From positions 1 through 59,222 of the forward strand of contig NZ_MUNZ01000061.1 of assembly GCF_002001205.1 (NCBI RefSeq): a stretch of 59,222 nt of DNA, written 5' to 3'. Made by a program: the position numbers and the translations under genes. The stretch is from Hydrogenophaga sp. A37 (lineage in GTDB: Bacteria > Pseudomonadota > Gammaproteobacteria > Burkholderiales > Burkholderiaceae_C). The number at the start of each line of letters is the position of its first letter. Position 1 is the first letter of the stretch. Below are positions 24,990 through 33,185 of the stretch, piece by piece. The notes beneath the pieces were generated by a model. The model was not told where the DNA came from and searched no databases. It saw only the letters and a program-made list of their open reading frames with translations.

Positions 24990-26222
24990 TCAGGCCTGCA
25001 CGCTGCGGAACCCGGCCACGATGTCGTTGCGCTCGGGGGTGAAGTAGTTGCGGTACTGCGGGTGGCGCATGCGCGGCGCGGTGGCGAAGCTCGCGCCCTT
25101 GAGCACTGGGCGGCCGTCGAACCACGGCTGCGAATAGTCCACATAGGGGTGCGGCGCAAAGCCGGGGAAGGGCGCGAAGGGGCTGGCGGTCCACTCCCAC
25201 ACGCGGCCCCATTCGAACCCGGGGACTTGCGCCGCCACTTCCCACTCGGCCTCGGTCGGCAGGCGCCGCCCGGCCCAGGCGCACCAGGCCTGCGCCTCGA
25301 ACGCGCTGAGGTGGCTGGCCGGGGCGGCCGGGTCCAGCGCTTGCCAGCGGCCAAAAACCTGCTGCTCCCAGCCCTGCGCGCCCTGCCGCAGGTAGCGCGG
25401 CGCAAGCCGCTCCTGCGAGAGGCGCCAGATCCAGCCCGGTGCGCCCCAGAAGCGGCGTTGCGCGTAAGAGCCGCTGTCGATGAACGGCAGAAACTGCGCC
25501 CAGGTGACGGGCTGCGCGTCGATCTCGAAGGCGTTGACGGCCACACCGTGTGTACCGAGTTCGTTGTCAAACGCAAAGCCGGAGCCGCTGCGGCCCAGCG
25601 GCCAGTCGGTGGAGGCGATCTGCAGCGGGGGTTGGCGTGCGCGCGTCGAGGAAGCCGGGCAAGCGACCATCGGATCAAAGCCCAGCGTCTGCGCCATGTA
25701 CACCGCGGCCTCGGCGTGCATGTCTTCGTGGAACAGCGCGAGGCGAAAGAAGTACAGGCCGTTGTCGTCTTCGGGCGCGTCGGCGAGCAAGGCCAGCGTG
25801 TCGCTCAGGCTGGCCACGAGGTCGGCGCGCACGGCGTCGGCATCGGGCAGGTTCAGCCGCCAGCGCGCGTCGTGCGGCACCTCGCTGGAGTTGTAGAGCG
25901 CGTCGGCGTCCACCCCGTGTGCGGCCTGTCGTGCCGCGCTGCGCGGGGCCAGCGGGTCGGCGTTCACGCCCCGATGGCGCTGCGGGTTTCGCGCCAACCA
26001 CCAGTCGGCAAACCAGCCGATGTGGCCCAGTTCCCACAGCGGCGGGTTCAGCTCGGGCGTGCAGGGCACGCGCAGGTCGGGGCCGAGCGCGGCCTCGTGG
26101 GCGGCCAGCAGCGCCAGGCTGCGCGCGCGTGTATCACGCAGTGCGTCGGCCAGCCACACCTTGCCGCCGCAGCGCGCGGATTCGGCATCGGACACAATCG
26201 CTGACGTCAGGCTCAGACCCAT
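24990..26222 (-). CDS. senA: Selenoneine synthase SenA (EgtB paralogue)
   Basis: 410 residues. Iron-dependent enzyme that joins hercynine to a selenosugar with C-Se bond formation, on the way to selenoneine. The N-terminal iron-binding part shows LWELGHIGWFADWW and FHEDMHAEAAVY (HEDMHAE in place of the HEQQHQE of EgtB); the C-terminal FGE-sulfatase part has LPTEAEWEVAAQ, RVWEWTASPFAPFPGF and VLKGASFATA. Its identity as SenA rather than EgtB rests on divergence from the EgtB at 18243 and on the adjacent senB. Start at 26222, preceded by AGAGGG 7 bases upstream; it overlaps the senB start by 2 bases on the opposite strand. Confidence 0.92.
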   Translation of the reverse strand: MGLSLTSAIVSDAESARCGGKVWLADALRDTRARSLALLAAHEAALGPDLRVPCTPELNPPLWELGHIGWFADWWLARNPQRHRGVNADPLAPRSAARQAAHGVDADALYNSSEVPHDARWRLNLPDADAVRADLVASLSDTLALLADAPEDDNGLYFFRLALFHEDMHAEAAVYMAQTLGFDPMVACPASSTRARQPPLQIASTDWPLGRSGSGFAFDNELGTHGVAVNAFEIDAQPVTWAQFLPFIDSGSYAQRRFWGAPGWIWRLSQERLAPRYLRQGAQGWEQQVFGRWQALDPAAPASHLSAFEAQAWCAWAGRRLPTEAEWEVAAQVPGFEWGRVWEWTASPFAPFPGFAPHPYVDYSQPWFDGRPVLKGASFATAPRMRHPQYRNYFTPERNDIVAGFRSVQA

Positions 26223-27201
26223 GAAAAAACCCTCTGTGTGCATCGTCACCCCGGCCTTCGCCGACGCCAACAACGGCAACTGGCAGACCGCGCACCGCTG
26301 GGCCCAGATGCTTCGCGCGCATTATGCGGTTCGCCTGGCGAAGCAATGGCCCGACTCGAATGTCACCGACGACGGCACGGACATCCTGATCGCGCTGCAC
26401 GCGCGGCGCTCGGCCGCCAGCGTGGCCGCCTGGGCGCAGGCGCACCCGCACCAACCGCTGGTGCTCGCCCTCACCGGCACCGACCTCTACCGCGACATCC
26501 AGAGCGACCCAATCGCGCAGCGCTCGCTGGCGCTGGCGCACCGGCTCATCGTGCTGCAGGAGCTTGGTCCCATGGCCTTGCCCGAATCTCTGCGAGGCAA
26601 ATGCCGGGTGGTGTTTCAGTCCAGCACACGGCGCGCCACCCTGCCCAAGACCCGCGCCCACCTGCGCGCGCTCACGGTGGGCCATCTGCGCGACGAAAAG
26701 TCGCCGCAGACCCTGTTTGAAGCGGCACGGCTGATCGGCCCCGATGAGGGCATCTTCATTGACCACATCGGCGGGGCGCTGGACCCTGCGCTGGGCGATT
26801 CCGCGCGCCAGACCGCGGCCGATTGCCCGCACTACCGCTGGCTCGGCAACCAGCCCCACGCCGCCACACGCGCGCGCATCCAGCGCGCCCATGTGCTGGT
26901 GCACGCCAGCCGCATGGAAGGCGGCGCCCACGTGATCATGGAGGCCGCGCTCTGCGGCACGCCGGTGCTGGCCTCGCGCATCGACGGCAATGTGGGCATG
27001 CTGGGCGTCGACTACGCGGGTTACTTTCCCCTGGGCGACGCCGCTGCTCTCACCGCCCTGCTGCGCACTGCGCGCGAAGACCAGGCTCGCGGCGGTGGGT
27101 GGCTCACCGACATGCAAACGTTATGTCTGGCGCGCTCGGCACGCTTTGAACCGGACGCCGAGCGCGCTGCCTTGTTGTCCCTGCTGGCCGAGCTGACCTG
27201 A
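26221..27201 (+). CDS. senB: Selenosugar synthase SenB
   Basis: 326 residues, a GT-B glycosyltransferase relative. It starts with the family-typical VCIVTPAFADANNGNWQTAHRW and has ALTGTDLYRDI, TVGHLRDEKSPQTLF and the C-terminal donor-site region ASRMEGGAHVIMEAALCGTPVLAS. SenB transfers selenium from selenophosphate to a UDP-sugar to make the selenosugar used by SenA. The start ATG lies within the CATG shared with senA. Selenophosphate would come from the SelD at 30657, 3.5 kb downstream on the same strand. Confidence 0.93.
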   Translation: MKKPSVCIVTPAFADANNGNWQTAHRWAQMLRAHYAVRLAKQWPDSNVTDDGTDILIALHARRSAASVAAWAQAHPHQPLVLALTGTDLYRDIQSDPIAQRSLALAHRLIVLQELGPMALPESLRGKCRVVFQSSTRRATLPKTRAHLRALTVGHLRDEKSPQTLFEAARLIGPDEGIFIDHIGGALDPALGDSARQTAADCPHYRWLGNQPHAATRARIQRAHVLVHASRMEGGAHVIMEAALCGTPVLASRIDGNVGMLGVDYAGYFPLGDAAALTALLRTAREDQARGGGWLTDMQTLCLARSARFEPDAERAALLSLLAELT

Positions 27202-27385
27202 CAAGATCCCGGGCATGTGCTTGTCCGGCGCGACCCGGATGCATTACCCTCTCACGGTTCTTCGAGTGCAGCGCCACTTCCGGCCCCATCGCCCATCCGC
27301 GTGTGCCACACCCCTGCCTCTTCACCGCAGGTGCGCTCAAGACACATCCCCACCCATCCATCCATCCTTTACCTGGATCTGCGCC

Positions 27386-28522
27386 ATGACCCAACCCACC
27401 CCCGCCCAAACCCTGCTGAACACCCTTGACGGTGTGGTCACCACCGTCATCGACGCCGCCGCCATCGAGACCGACAAGCTGGGCCAATTTCCCGCCAGCA
27501 GCCTGGCCGCCCTGCGCAGCGCCGGCCTGCTGGGCCTGATCAGCGACGCCACCGTGGGCGGTGCCGGCGGTGACATGGGCCACGCCAGCCGCGCGGTGCG
27601 CCGCATCGCGCAGTCCTGCCCGTCTACCGCCATGATCCTGGCCATGCACTACAGCGCCGTGGCCGTGATCGAGAAGTTCGGTGACGAAGCCACCCGCAAG
27701 GCCATCGCCGCCGGCCAGCACCTGAGCACGCTGGCGTTTTCCGAGGCCGGTTCGCGCAGCCACTTCTGGGCCCCCACCAGCACCGCCCGCGCCGACGGCG
27801 CTGACGCCGTGCTCGATGCGAGCAAGAGCTGGGTCACCGCCGCCGGCCACGCCGATTCCTACGTGTGGTCCAGCCAACCGCTGGCCGCCACCGGTGCCAG
27901 CAGCATCTGGCTGATGCCGCGCGAGACAGCCGGCCTCTCCACCGTGGCGCCGTTTGACGGCCTGGGCCTGCGCGGCAACGCCTCGTCGCCGGTGCGCGCC
28001 GAGGGCGTGCGCCTGCCGCTGACCGCGATGTTGGGGGCCGATGGTGGCGGGTTTGACGTGATGATGGGCACGGTGCTGCCCTGGTTCTCGGTGCTCAACG
28101 CCTCGGGCTCGGTGGGCATGATGGACGGCGCGATCACCCGCGCTGCGGCCCACGTCAACGCCACCCGCTTTGCCCACCTGGGCACCAGCATCGCCGAGCT
28201 GCCCACGGCCCGCGCCTACATCGCCCGCGCCAAGATCCAGGCCGACAGCGCCGCCGTGCTGCTGGACGACACCATCGCCGCCATCGCCGGCGCGCGGGCC
28301 GACACCATGCTGCGCGTGCTGCAGGTCAAGGCCCACGCGGCCGAGTCCGCCCTGCAGGTCACCGACCTCGCCATGCGGGTCTGCGGCGGTGCTGCCTTCC
28401 GCAAGGAGGTGGGCGTCGAGCGACTGTTCCGTGATGCGCGCGCGGCCTCCGTGATGGCGCCCACGTCCGATGTGCTCTACGATTTCATCGGCAAGGCCAC
28501 ACTGGGCATGGACCTGTTCTGA
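27386..28522 (+). CDS. Acyl-CoA-dehydrogenase-like flavoprotein of unknown substrate
   Basis: 378 residues with acyl-CoA dehydrogenase fold: an N-terminal helical domain (AALRSAGLLGLI), the middle domain flavin segment (LSTLAFSEAGSRSHFW), and a C-terminal helical domain ending RVCGGAAFRKEVGVERLFRDARAASVMAPTSD. In classical members the catalytic Glu lies in the Y-E-G-T segment near this point; here it reads MAPTSD, so that base is missing. This favours a flavin monooxygenase-like or otherwise altered enzyme. Start ATG 27386; the frame from 27215 is not supported. First of a tight four-gene run ending in selD; 184 bases separate it from senB. Confidence 0.85.
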   Translation: MTQPTPAQTLLNTLDGVVTTVIDAAAIETDKLGQFPASSLAALRSAGLLGLISDATVGGAGGDMGHASRAVRRIAQSCPSTAMILAMHYSAVAVIEKFGDEATRKAIAAGQHLSTLAFSEAGSRSHFWAPTSTARADGADAVLDASKSWVTAAGHADSYVWSSQPLAATGASSIWLMPRETAGLSTVAPFDGLGLRGNASSPVRAEGVRLPLTAMLGADGGGFDVMMGTVLPWFSVLNASGSVGMMDGAITRAAAHVNATRFAHLGTSIAELPTARAYIARAKIQADSAAVLLDDTIAAIAGARADTMLRVLQVKAHAAESALQVTDLAMRVCGGAAFRKEVGVERLFRDARAASVMAPTSDVLYDFIGKATLGMDLF

Positions 28523-28548
28523 ACACCCACCACTGAAAAGGACACCGC

Positions 28549-29412
28549 ATGTCGCAAACACTCGTGCTGGGCGCCGTCGCCTACGCGCCCAAGGTCGTCA
28601 CCATCTGGGAAGGCTTCAAGGAATTTTTCGTCCGCAACGGCCTGCCCTTCGACTTCATCCTCTACTCCAACTACGAGCGCCAGGTCGAGGCGCAGTTCAG
28701 CGGTGAGGTGCACGTCGCCTGGAACTCGCCGCTGGCCTGGCTGCGCGCCGAGCGCATGGCCAAAGCGCGCGGCCTGTCGGACCAGGTGCGCGCCATCGCC
28801 ATGCGCGACACCGACTGCGACCTGACCTCGGTCATCGTGGTGCGCACCGGTGCCGGCATCAACACGCTGGCCGACCTGCGCGGCAAACGCATCGGCGTCG
28901 GTGCCATCGACTCGCCGCAGGCCACGCTGATCCCGCTGCAGTGGCTGCGTGAGCAGGGCATCGACCCCGACACCGCGCTCACCGTGGTGCGCCACGACGT
29001 GCTGGGCGGCAAACACGGTGACCACGTCGGCGGCGAGCGCGACGCGGCGCGTGCCCTGGTCGCGGGCGAGGTGGATGCGGCGGTGATGATCGACGGCAAC
29101 CACCTGCAGTTCACGCAGGAAGGCACCTTGCCCGCCGGCCGCAGCACGGTGCTGGCGCGCACGCCGGCCTTCGACCACTGCAACTTCACCACCAGCCCGG
29201 GCGCGCCCGCCGACCTGATGGCGCGTTTCGAGACCCTGGTGCGCGCCATGTCGTTCGACGACCCGCAGGTGCGCCCGCTGCTGGAGCTCGAAGGCCTGCG
29301 CGAATGGAAAGACGGCCGCACCAGCGGCTATGCCTGGCTCGACCGCGCCGTGGACGCATCCCGCTTTTACGATGCGCAGGGCAACATCACCGCCCATGAC
29401 TACCGCTACTGA
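28549..29412 (+). CDS. PhnD-like solute-binding-fold protein without signal peptide
   Basis: 287 residues with the two-lobe fold of phosphonate-type binding proteins: LVLGAVAYAPKVVTIWEGF, VEAQFSGEVHVAWNSPLAWL, INTLADLRGKRIGVGAIDSPQAT and AARALVAGEVDAAVMIDG. There is no signal peptide; residue 2 onward is already the first strand, so it should stay in the cytoplasm. It may bind a small-molecule substrate or cofactor for the neighbouring oxygenases, or act as an enzyme. Its end overlaps the next gene by 17 bases, implying coupled synthesis. Ligand unknown. Confidence 0.85.
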   Translation: MSQTLVLGAVAYAPKVVTIWEGFKEFFVRNGLPFDFILYSNYERQVEAQFSGEVHVAWNSPLAWLRAERMAKARGLSDQVRAIAMRDTDCDLTSVIVVRTGAGINTLADLRGKRIGVGAIDSPQATLIPLQWLREQGIDPDTALTVVRHDVLGGKHGDHVGGERDAARALVAGEVDAAVMIDGNHLQFTQEGTLPAGRSTVLARTPAFDHCNFTTSPGAPADLMARFETLVRAMSFDDPQVRPLLELEGLREWKDGRTSGYAWLDRAVDASRFYDAQGNITAHDYRY

Positions 29413-30613
29413 CACCGCCACCAGCGGCCCGGTGCTCGACCTGGGCGCGCTGGGCATGGACACCGGCGCCCACGTGCTGGTGGCCCACGCCCTGCGCCAG
29501 CGCGACCCGGCGCTGGCGCTGCGCGTGCGCGGCAGCCACCCCGAGCTGGGTGTGCACCTGAGCGGCTGGTGCCGCAAGCGCGGCCTGACCGTGACCAGCC
29601 AGGACGGCGAACACCGCATCGCGCCCGGCCCGGGCGAAGCGCAGCGCTGGCGCGGCGCGCAGCGGGCCGGCGCGTCCGACCCCGGCGCGCCCGGCGCGGT
29701 TGTGGCCCAGCCCAACGCCCGCTGGGGTGTGGCCGCGCGCGGCGCGCTGGTGGAGGCCGGCGCGCCCGAGTTCCATTTTCCGCTGTCCGACAAAGCCGCG
29801 CTCTGGGCCGACGACGCGGCGCGCCTCTACGCCGCCGCCGTCGCCGCCCAGTGGGACCCCAACAAGGCCATCGACTGGGCAACGCCCTTCGAACTGCCCG
29901 ACGAGGTGGAAGACGCCGTCGTCCAGGTGATGACCTATCTGGTGGAAAACGAAAACGCCGCCCTGCTGGTGCCGGCGCGTTTTCTCGGCCAGATGCACCC
30001 GCACTTCCGCGAGGTGTTGCAGTGCCTGGCGATCACGATTGCCGACGAGGCGCGGCACGTCGAGGTCTTCACGCGGCGCATCACGCTCAAGGGCCGTGGC
30101 CCGGCGCTGTCCACCGCCGGCGCGCAGGCCTCGCTCAAGACCCTGTTCGACGAGCCCGAGTTTTCGGTGGCGTCGTTCCTGTTGTCGGTGCTGGGCGAAG
30201 GCACCTTTGTGAACCTGCTGAACTTCCTCAACACCTACGCGCCCGATCCGGTCACGCGCCAGATCTGCCGCCTGGCCAGCCGTGACGAGGCGCGCCACGT
30301 GGCTTTCGGCATGTCGCACCTCGCCTGGCAGATGGCGCAGGACCCGGACCTTAAACACCGCCTGAACGCGGCGGTCGAGCGGCGCTACGACGAACTCGCC
30401 AGCACCGACGGCCTGAACGAAGAGGTGTTCGACGCGCTGATCCTGCTGGCCGCCGGCGCCTTCACGCCCGAGGCCGTGGCCACAGGCTACGAACGGGTGC
30501 AGCGCCTGAAGCAGGAAATGGCCGACGGCCGGCGCGCGCGCCTGGCCAAGCTGGGCTTCGCGCCCGAAGCGGCGCAGGCCCTGGCCGAGCGCCACACCCG
30601 CAACTTCATGTGA
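29396..30613 (+). CDS. TusA-like domain fused to a ferritin-like diiron oxygenase domain
   Basis: 405 residues. The N-terminal 80 residues (VLDLGALGMDTGAHVLVAHAL, SHPELGVHLSGWCRKRGLTV) follow the TusA/SirA pattern, but the catalytic CPxP is replaced by MDTG; a Cys remains in GWCRKRG. From about residue 160 comes a four-helix diiron domain with E in VENENA, ExxH in ADEARHVEVF, E in LGEGTFVN and ExxH in RDEARHVAFG, the full set of iron ligands. The TusA call is by pattern and is less sure than the diiron call. It overlaps the preceding gene by 17 bases and is followed by selD after 43 bases. Confidence 0.82.
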   Translation: MTTATDTATSGPVLDLGALGMDTGAHVLVAHALRQRDPALALRVRGSHPELGVHLSGWCRKRGLTVTSQDGEHRIAPGPGEAQRWRGAQRAGASDPGAPGAVVAQPNARWGVAARGALVEAGAPEFHFPLSDKAALWADDAARLYAAAVAAQWDPNKAIDWATPFELPDEVEDAVVQVMTYLVENENAALLVPARFLGQMHPHFREVLQCLAITIADEARHVEVFTRRITLKGRGPALSTAGAQASLKTLFDEPEFSVASFLLSVLGEGTFVNLLNFLNTYAPDPVTRQICRLASRDEARHVAFGMSHLAWQMAQDPDLKHRLNAAVERRYDELASTDGLNEEVFDALILLAAGAFTPEAVATGYERVQRLKQEMADGRRARLAKLGFAPEAAQALAERHTRNFM

Positions 30614-30656
30614 GCCGACGCGCTCCTTCGCTCTTTCATTTACCGCACTCGATCCT

Positions 30657-31730
30657 ATGAACACCTCCACCACCCCCGCGCAGACCCAACCCCGCCTCAC
30701 CAGCCTCTCGCACGGCGGCGGCTGCGGCTGCAAGATCGCGCCCGGCGTGCTGAGCGAAATCCTCAAAGGCACGTCGGCCATGCCCATGCCCAAAGAGCTG
30801 CTGGTCGGCATCGAGACGGCCGACGACGCGGCGGTCTACCAGCTCAACGATGAGCAGGCGCTGATCGCGACCACCGACTTCTTCATGCCCATCGTGGACG
30901 ACCCCTACGAGTTCGGCCGCATCGCCGCCACCAACGCCATCAGCGACGTCTACGCCATGGGCGGCACGCCCATCATGGCGCTGGCCCTGGTCGGCATGCC
31001 GATTGCTGTGCTCAGCACCGAGACCATCGGCAAGATCCTGCAAGGCGGGCAGGACGTGTGCCGCGCCGCCGGCATCCCCATCGCGGGCGGCCACACCATC
31101 GACTCGGTCGAACCCATCTATGGCCTGGTCGCCATGGGGCTGATCCATCCCAAGCGCGTCAAGCGCAACGCCGACGCGCAGGTGGGCGACCGCCTGATCC
31201 TCGGCAAACCCATTGGTGTGGGCGTGCTCTCGGCCGCGCTGAAGAAAGACGCGCTGCCCGCCGAGGGCTACGCGCAGATGATCGCCAACACCACCAAGCT
31301 CAACACACCCGGCCCCGATCTGGCCAAGCTCGACGGCGTGCACGCGCTGACCGACATCACCGGCTTCGGTCTCGCCGGCCACGTTCTGGAGATGGCGCGC
31401 GGCTCCAACACCACGGTGCAGATCAACATGGCGCGTGTGCCGCTGATCACCGGCGTGCGCGAGCTCGCCGCCCAAGGCATGGTCACCGGCGCCAGCGGCC
31501 GCAACTGGGCGGCGTATGGCCACGAGGTGCGCCTGGGCGCCAACCTGGAGCCGGTGGACCAGGCTCTGCTGTCCGACCCGCAAACCAGCGGCGGCCTGCT
31601 CGTGGCCTGCGCACCCGAGGCGGTGGCCGAGGTACTGGCGGTCTTTGCGCGCCACGGCTTTTCAGAAGCGGCCGAGGTGGGTGAGATCGTGAAAGCCGAG
31701 GCCGATGGCGTGCGGCTTCGGGTGGCGTGA
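30657..31730 (+). CDS. selD: Selenide, water dikinase (selenophosphate synthetase; SelD/SenC role)
   Basis: 357 residues. Makes selenophosphate from selenide and ATP. The glycine-rich N-terminus HGGGCGCKI keeps the catalytic Cys (residue 23) and Lys (26) seen in E. coli SelD, followed by DDAAVYQL, TDFFMPIVDDPYEFGRIAATNAISDVYAMGG and AGGHTIDS, all canonical. It is a full-length Cys-type enzyme. In this window its obvious consumer is SenB; no selenocysteine (selA, selB, selC) or tRNA-selenation (selU) genes are present, so wider roles cannot be judged. Last gene of the flavoprotein-binding protein-diiron run. Confidence 0.96.
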   Translation: MNTSTTPAQTQPRLTSLSHGGGCGCKIAPGVLSEILKGTSAMPMPKELLVGIETADDAAVYQLNDEQALIATTDFFMPIVDDPYEFGRIAATNAISDVYAMGGTPIMALALVGMPIAVLSTETIGKILQGGQDVCRAAGIPIAGGHTIDSVEPIYGLVAMGLIHPKRVKRNADAQVGDRLILGKPIGVGVLSAALKKDALPAEGYAQMIANTTKLNTPGPDLAKLDGVHALTDITGFGLAGHVLEMARGSNTTVQINMARVPLITGVRELAAQGMVTGASGRNWAAYGHEVRLGANLEPVDQALLSDPQTSGGLLVACAPEAVAEVLAVFARHGFSEAAEVGEIVKAEADGVRLRVA

Positions 31731-31757
31731 GCGTGTTGTGAACCGATGAGGTACCCC

Positions 31758-32426
31758 ATGAAAAACTGGCTGAAAGACAACCGCGGTTTTCTGGTGCTGA
31801 TGCTGTGTTTCGGTGTTTTCCGAACCGCCATCGCCGACTGGAACCCCGTGCCCTCGGGCTCGATGAGGCCGACCATCCTCGAAGGCGACGTGGTGCTGGT
31901 GAACCGTCTGGCCTACGACCTCAAGGTCCCGCTGACCGGCGTGGCCGTGGCGCGGCTGGGTGAGCCCCGGCGCGGCGACATCGTGACCTTCGATTCGCCG
32001 CAAGACGGCACCCGCCTGATCAAGCGGCTGGTGGCCTTGCCGGGTGATGTGGTGGCGCTGCGCGACGGTGTGCTGTCCATCAACGGCTTGGATGCGGACT
32101 ATGCCGACGTGCGCGAGGTGCTGGACTTCCTGGCGCCTGGCATGAACGTGCCGGCGACGCGCGCGACCGAGCGCACTGCCGACAGCGAACGCACCGTGCA
32201 GTACCTCAACGGCATGGACAACCACCGCAGCTTTGGCCCGGTGGGGGTGCCGGCGGACCACTACTTCATGCTGGGCGACAACCGGGACAACAGCGGCGAC
32301 TCCCGCTTTTTTGGCCCGGTGCCCCGCGCGCTGCTGATCGCCCGCGCCGAGCGCATCCTGGTGTCGGCCGACATCACGGCGAACTGGATGCCGCGCTGGG
32401 AACGTTTCGTTTCCCGCTTGCAATGA
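31758..32426 (+). CDS. lepB: Signal peptidase I
   Basis: 222 residues. One N-terminal membrane segment (FLVLMLCFGVFRTAIA), the catalytic Ser in PSGSMRPT, the general-base Lys in TRLIKRLVALPGD, and box E GDNRDNSGDSRFFGPV. Shorter than the main LepB of many Proteobacteria because the second helix is absent. Start ATG 31758 with GAGGT upstream (the alternative 31746 overlaps that site). A second, housekeeping LepB may exist elsewhere. Confidence 0.93.
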   Translation: MKNWLKDNRGFLVLMLCFGVFRTAIADWNPVPSGSMRPTILEGDVVLVNRLAYDLKVPLTGVAVARLGEPRRGDIVTFDSPQDGTRLIKRLVALPGDVVALRDGVLSINGLDADYADVREVLDFLAPGMNVPATRATERTADSERTVQYLNGMDNHRSFGPVGVPADHYFMLGDNRDNSGDSRFFGPVPRALLIARAERILVSADITANWMPRWERFVSRLQ

Positions 32427-32472
32427 CGTTCTCGCTGACAGGCCTTTTTTCATTGGAACCCCGGAGTTTTTC

Positions 32473-33102
32473 ATGACCCTCTCCACCTGGCTGCTGTACG
32501 TGGCCGCCGTCTTTGTGCTCACCGTCACGCCCGGCCCGGCAGTGCTCATGTGCGTGTCCACCTCGGTGAACCTCGGGCCGCGCAAGGCCATGGTCACCTC
32601 GCTCGGCAGCACCTCGGCGGTGGTCGGGCTCATGGCCTTGTCGGCGCTCGGTCTGGGTGCGCTGCTCGCGGCGTCCGAGCTGTTGTTCAGCGCGCTGAAA
32701 TGGGCCGGCGCCGCTTACCTGGCCTACCTCGGCGTGCGCGCGCTGCTCGCCCCGGCGTCGGACATCCGCGTCTCGGGCGGCGCCGCTGCGGCGCGCACGT
32801 CCCGGCTGTTTGCGCAGGGTTTTCTGGTGGGCCTGAGCAACCCCAAGGCGCTGCTGTTTTTCGGCGCGCTGTTCCCGCAGTTTCTCGACCCGACCGCGCC
32901 GCAGGGCATGCAGTTTCTGGTACTGGGCGCGACCTTCGTGTTCTTCGAACTGGGCTGGCTCACCGTGTACGCGCTGAGCGCGTCGCGCGCCCAGCGCTGG
33001 CTGCAACGGCCGCACCGCGCGCGCCAGTTCAACCGGCTGACCGGCGTGGTGTTCCTGCTCGCGGCCGGCCTGCTGGCCTCAGCCAAGCGGCAGCCGGCCT
33101 AG
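32473..33102 (+). CDS. LysE/RhtB-family amino-acid exporter
   Basis: 209 residues with six helices. The family signature TPGPAVLMCVSTSVNLGPRKAM is near the N-terminus, and GFLVGLSNPKALLFFGALFPQFLDP is in the fourth helix region. Exports an amino acid or related metabolite; substrate unpredictable. It is followed by a GC-rich repeat and then an unrelated methyltransferase gene. Confidence 0.92.
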   Translation: MTLSTWLLYVAAVFVLTVTPGPAVLMCVSTSVNLGPRKAMVTSLGSTSAVVGLMALSALGLGALLAASELLFSALKWAGAAYLAYLGVRALLAPASDIRVSGGAAAARTSRLFAQGFLVGLSNPKALLFFGALFPQFLDPTAPQGMQFLVLGATFVFFELGWLTVYALSASRAQRWLQRPHRARQFNRLTGVVFLLAAGLLASAKRQPA

Positions 33103-33104
33103 GA

Positions 33105-33180
33105 TGAAACAAGCCCCACGCTCGCTTCGTTCGCTGCCCCTTGAGGGGGCGCGTCAGCGGCTTCGGGCGGCCGGGCGCCA
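33105..33180. repeat. Intergenic repeat, Comamonadaceae-type
   Basis: atgaaacaagccccacgctc followed by gcttcgttcgctgcccctt, a ggggg core and a gcggcttcgggcggcc tail. It has the same building blocks as the elements at 1800 and 40135. Confidence 0.6.
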
Positions 33181-33185
33181 CTGAC

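Noticed and set aside
24990..26222. Calling the second EgtB-like gene a duplicate egtB
   Set aside because: Its iron motif (HEDMHAE) and C-terminal region differ from the EgtB at 18243, and it abuts senB head to head, which fits SenA.
30657..31730. Possibility that SelD serves selenocysteine insertion here
   Set aside because: No selA, selB, selC-like tRNA or in-frame TGA with a SECIS-like hairpin was seen in the window. The rest of the genome is not visible, so the role is left open rather than claimed.
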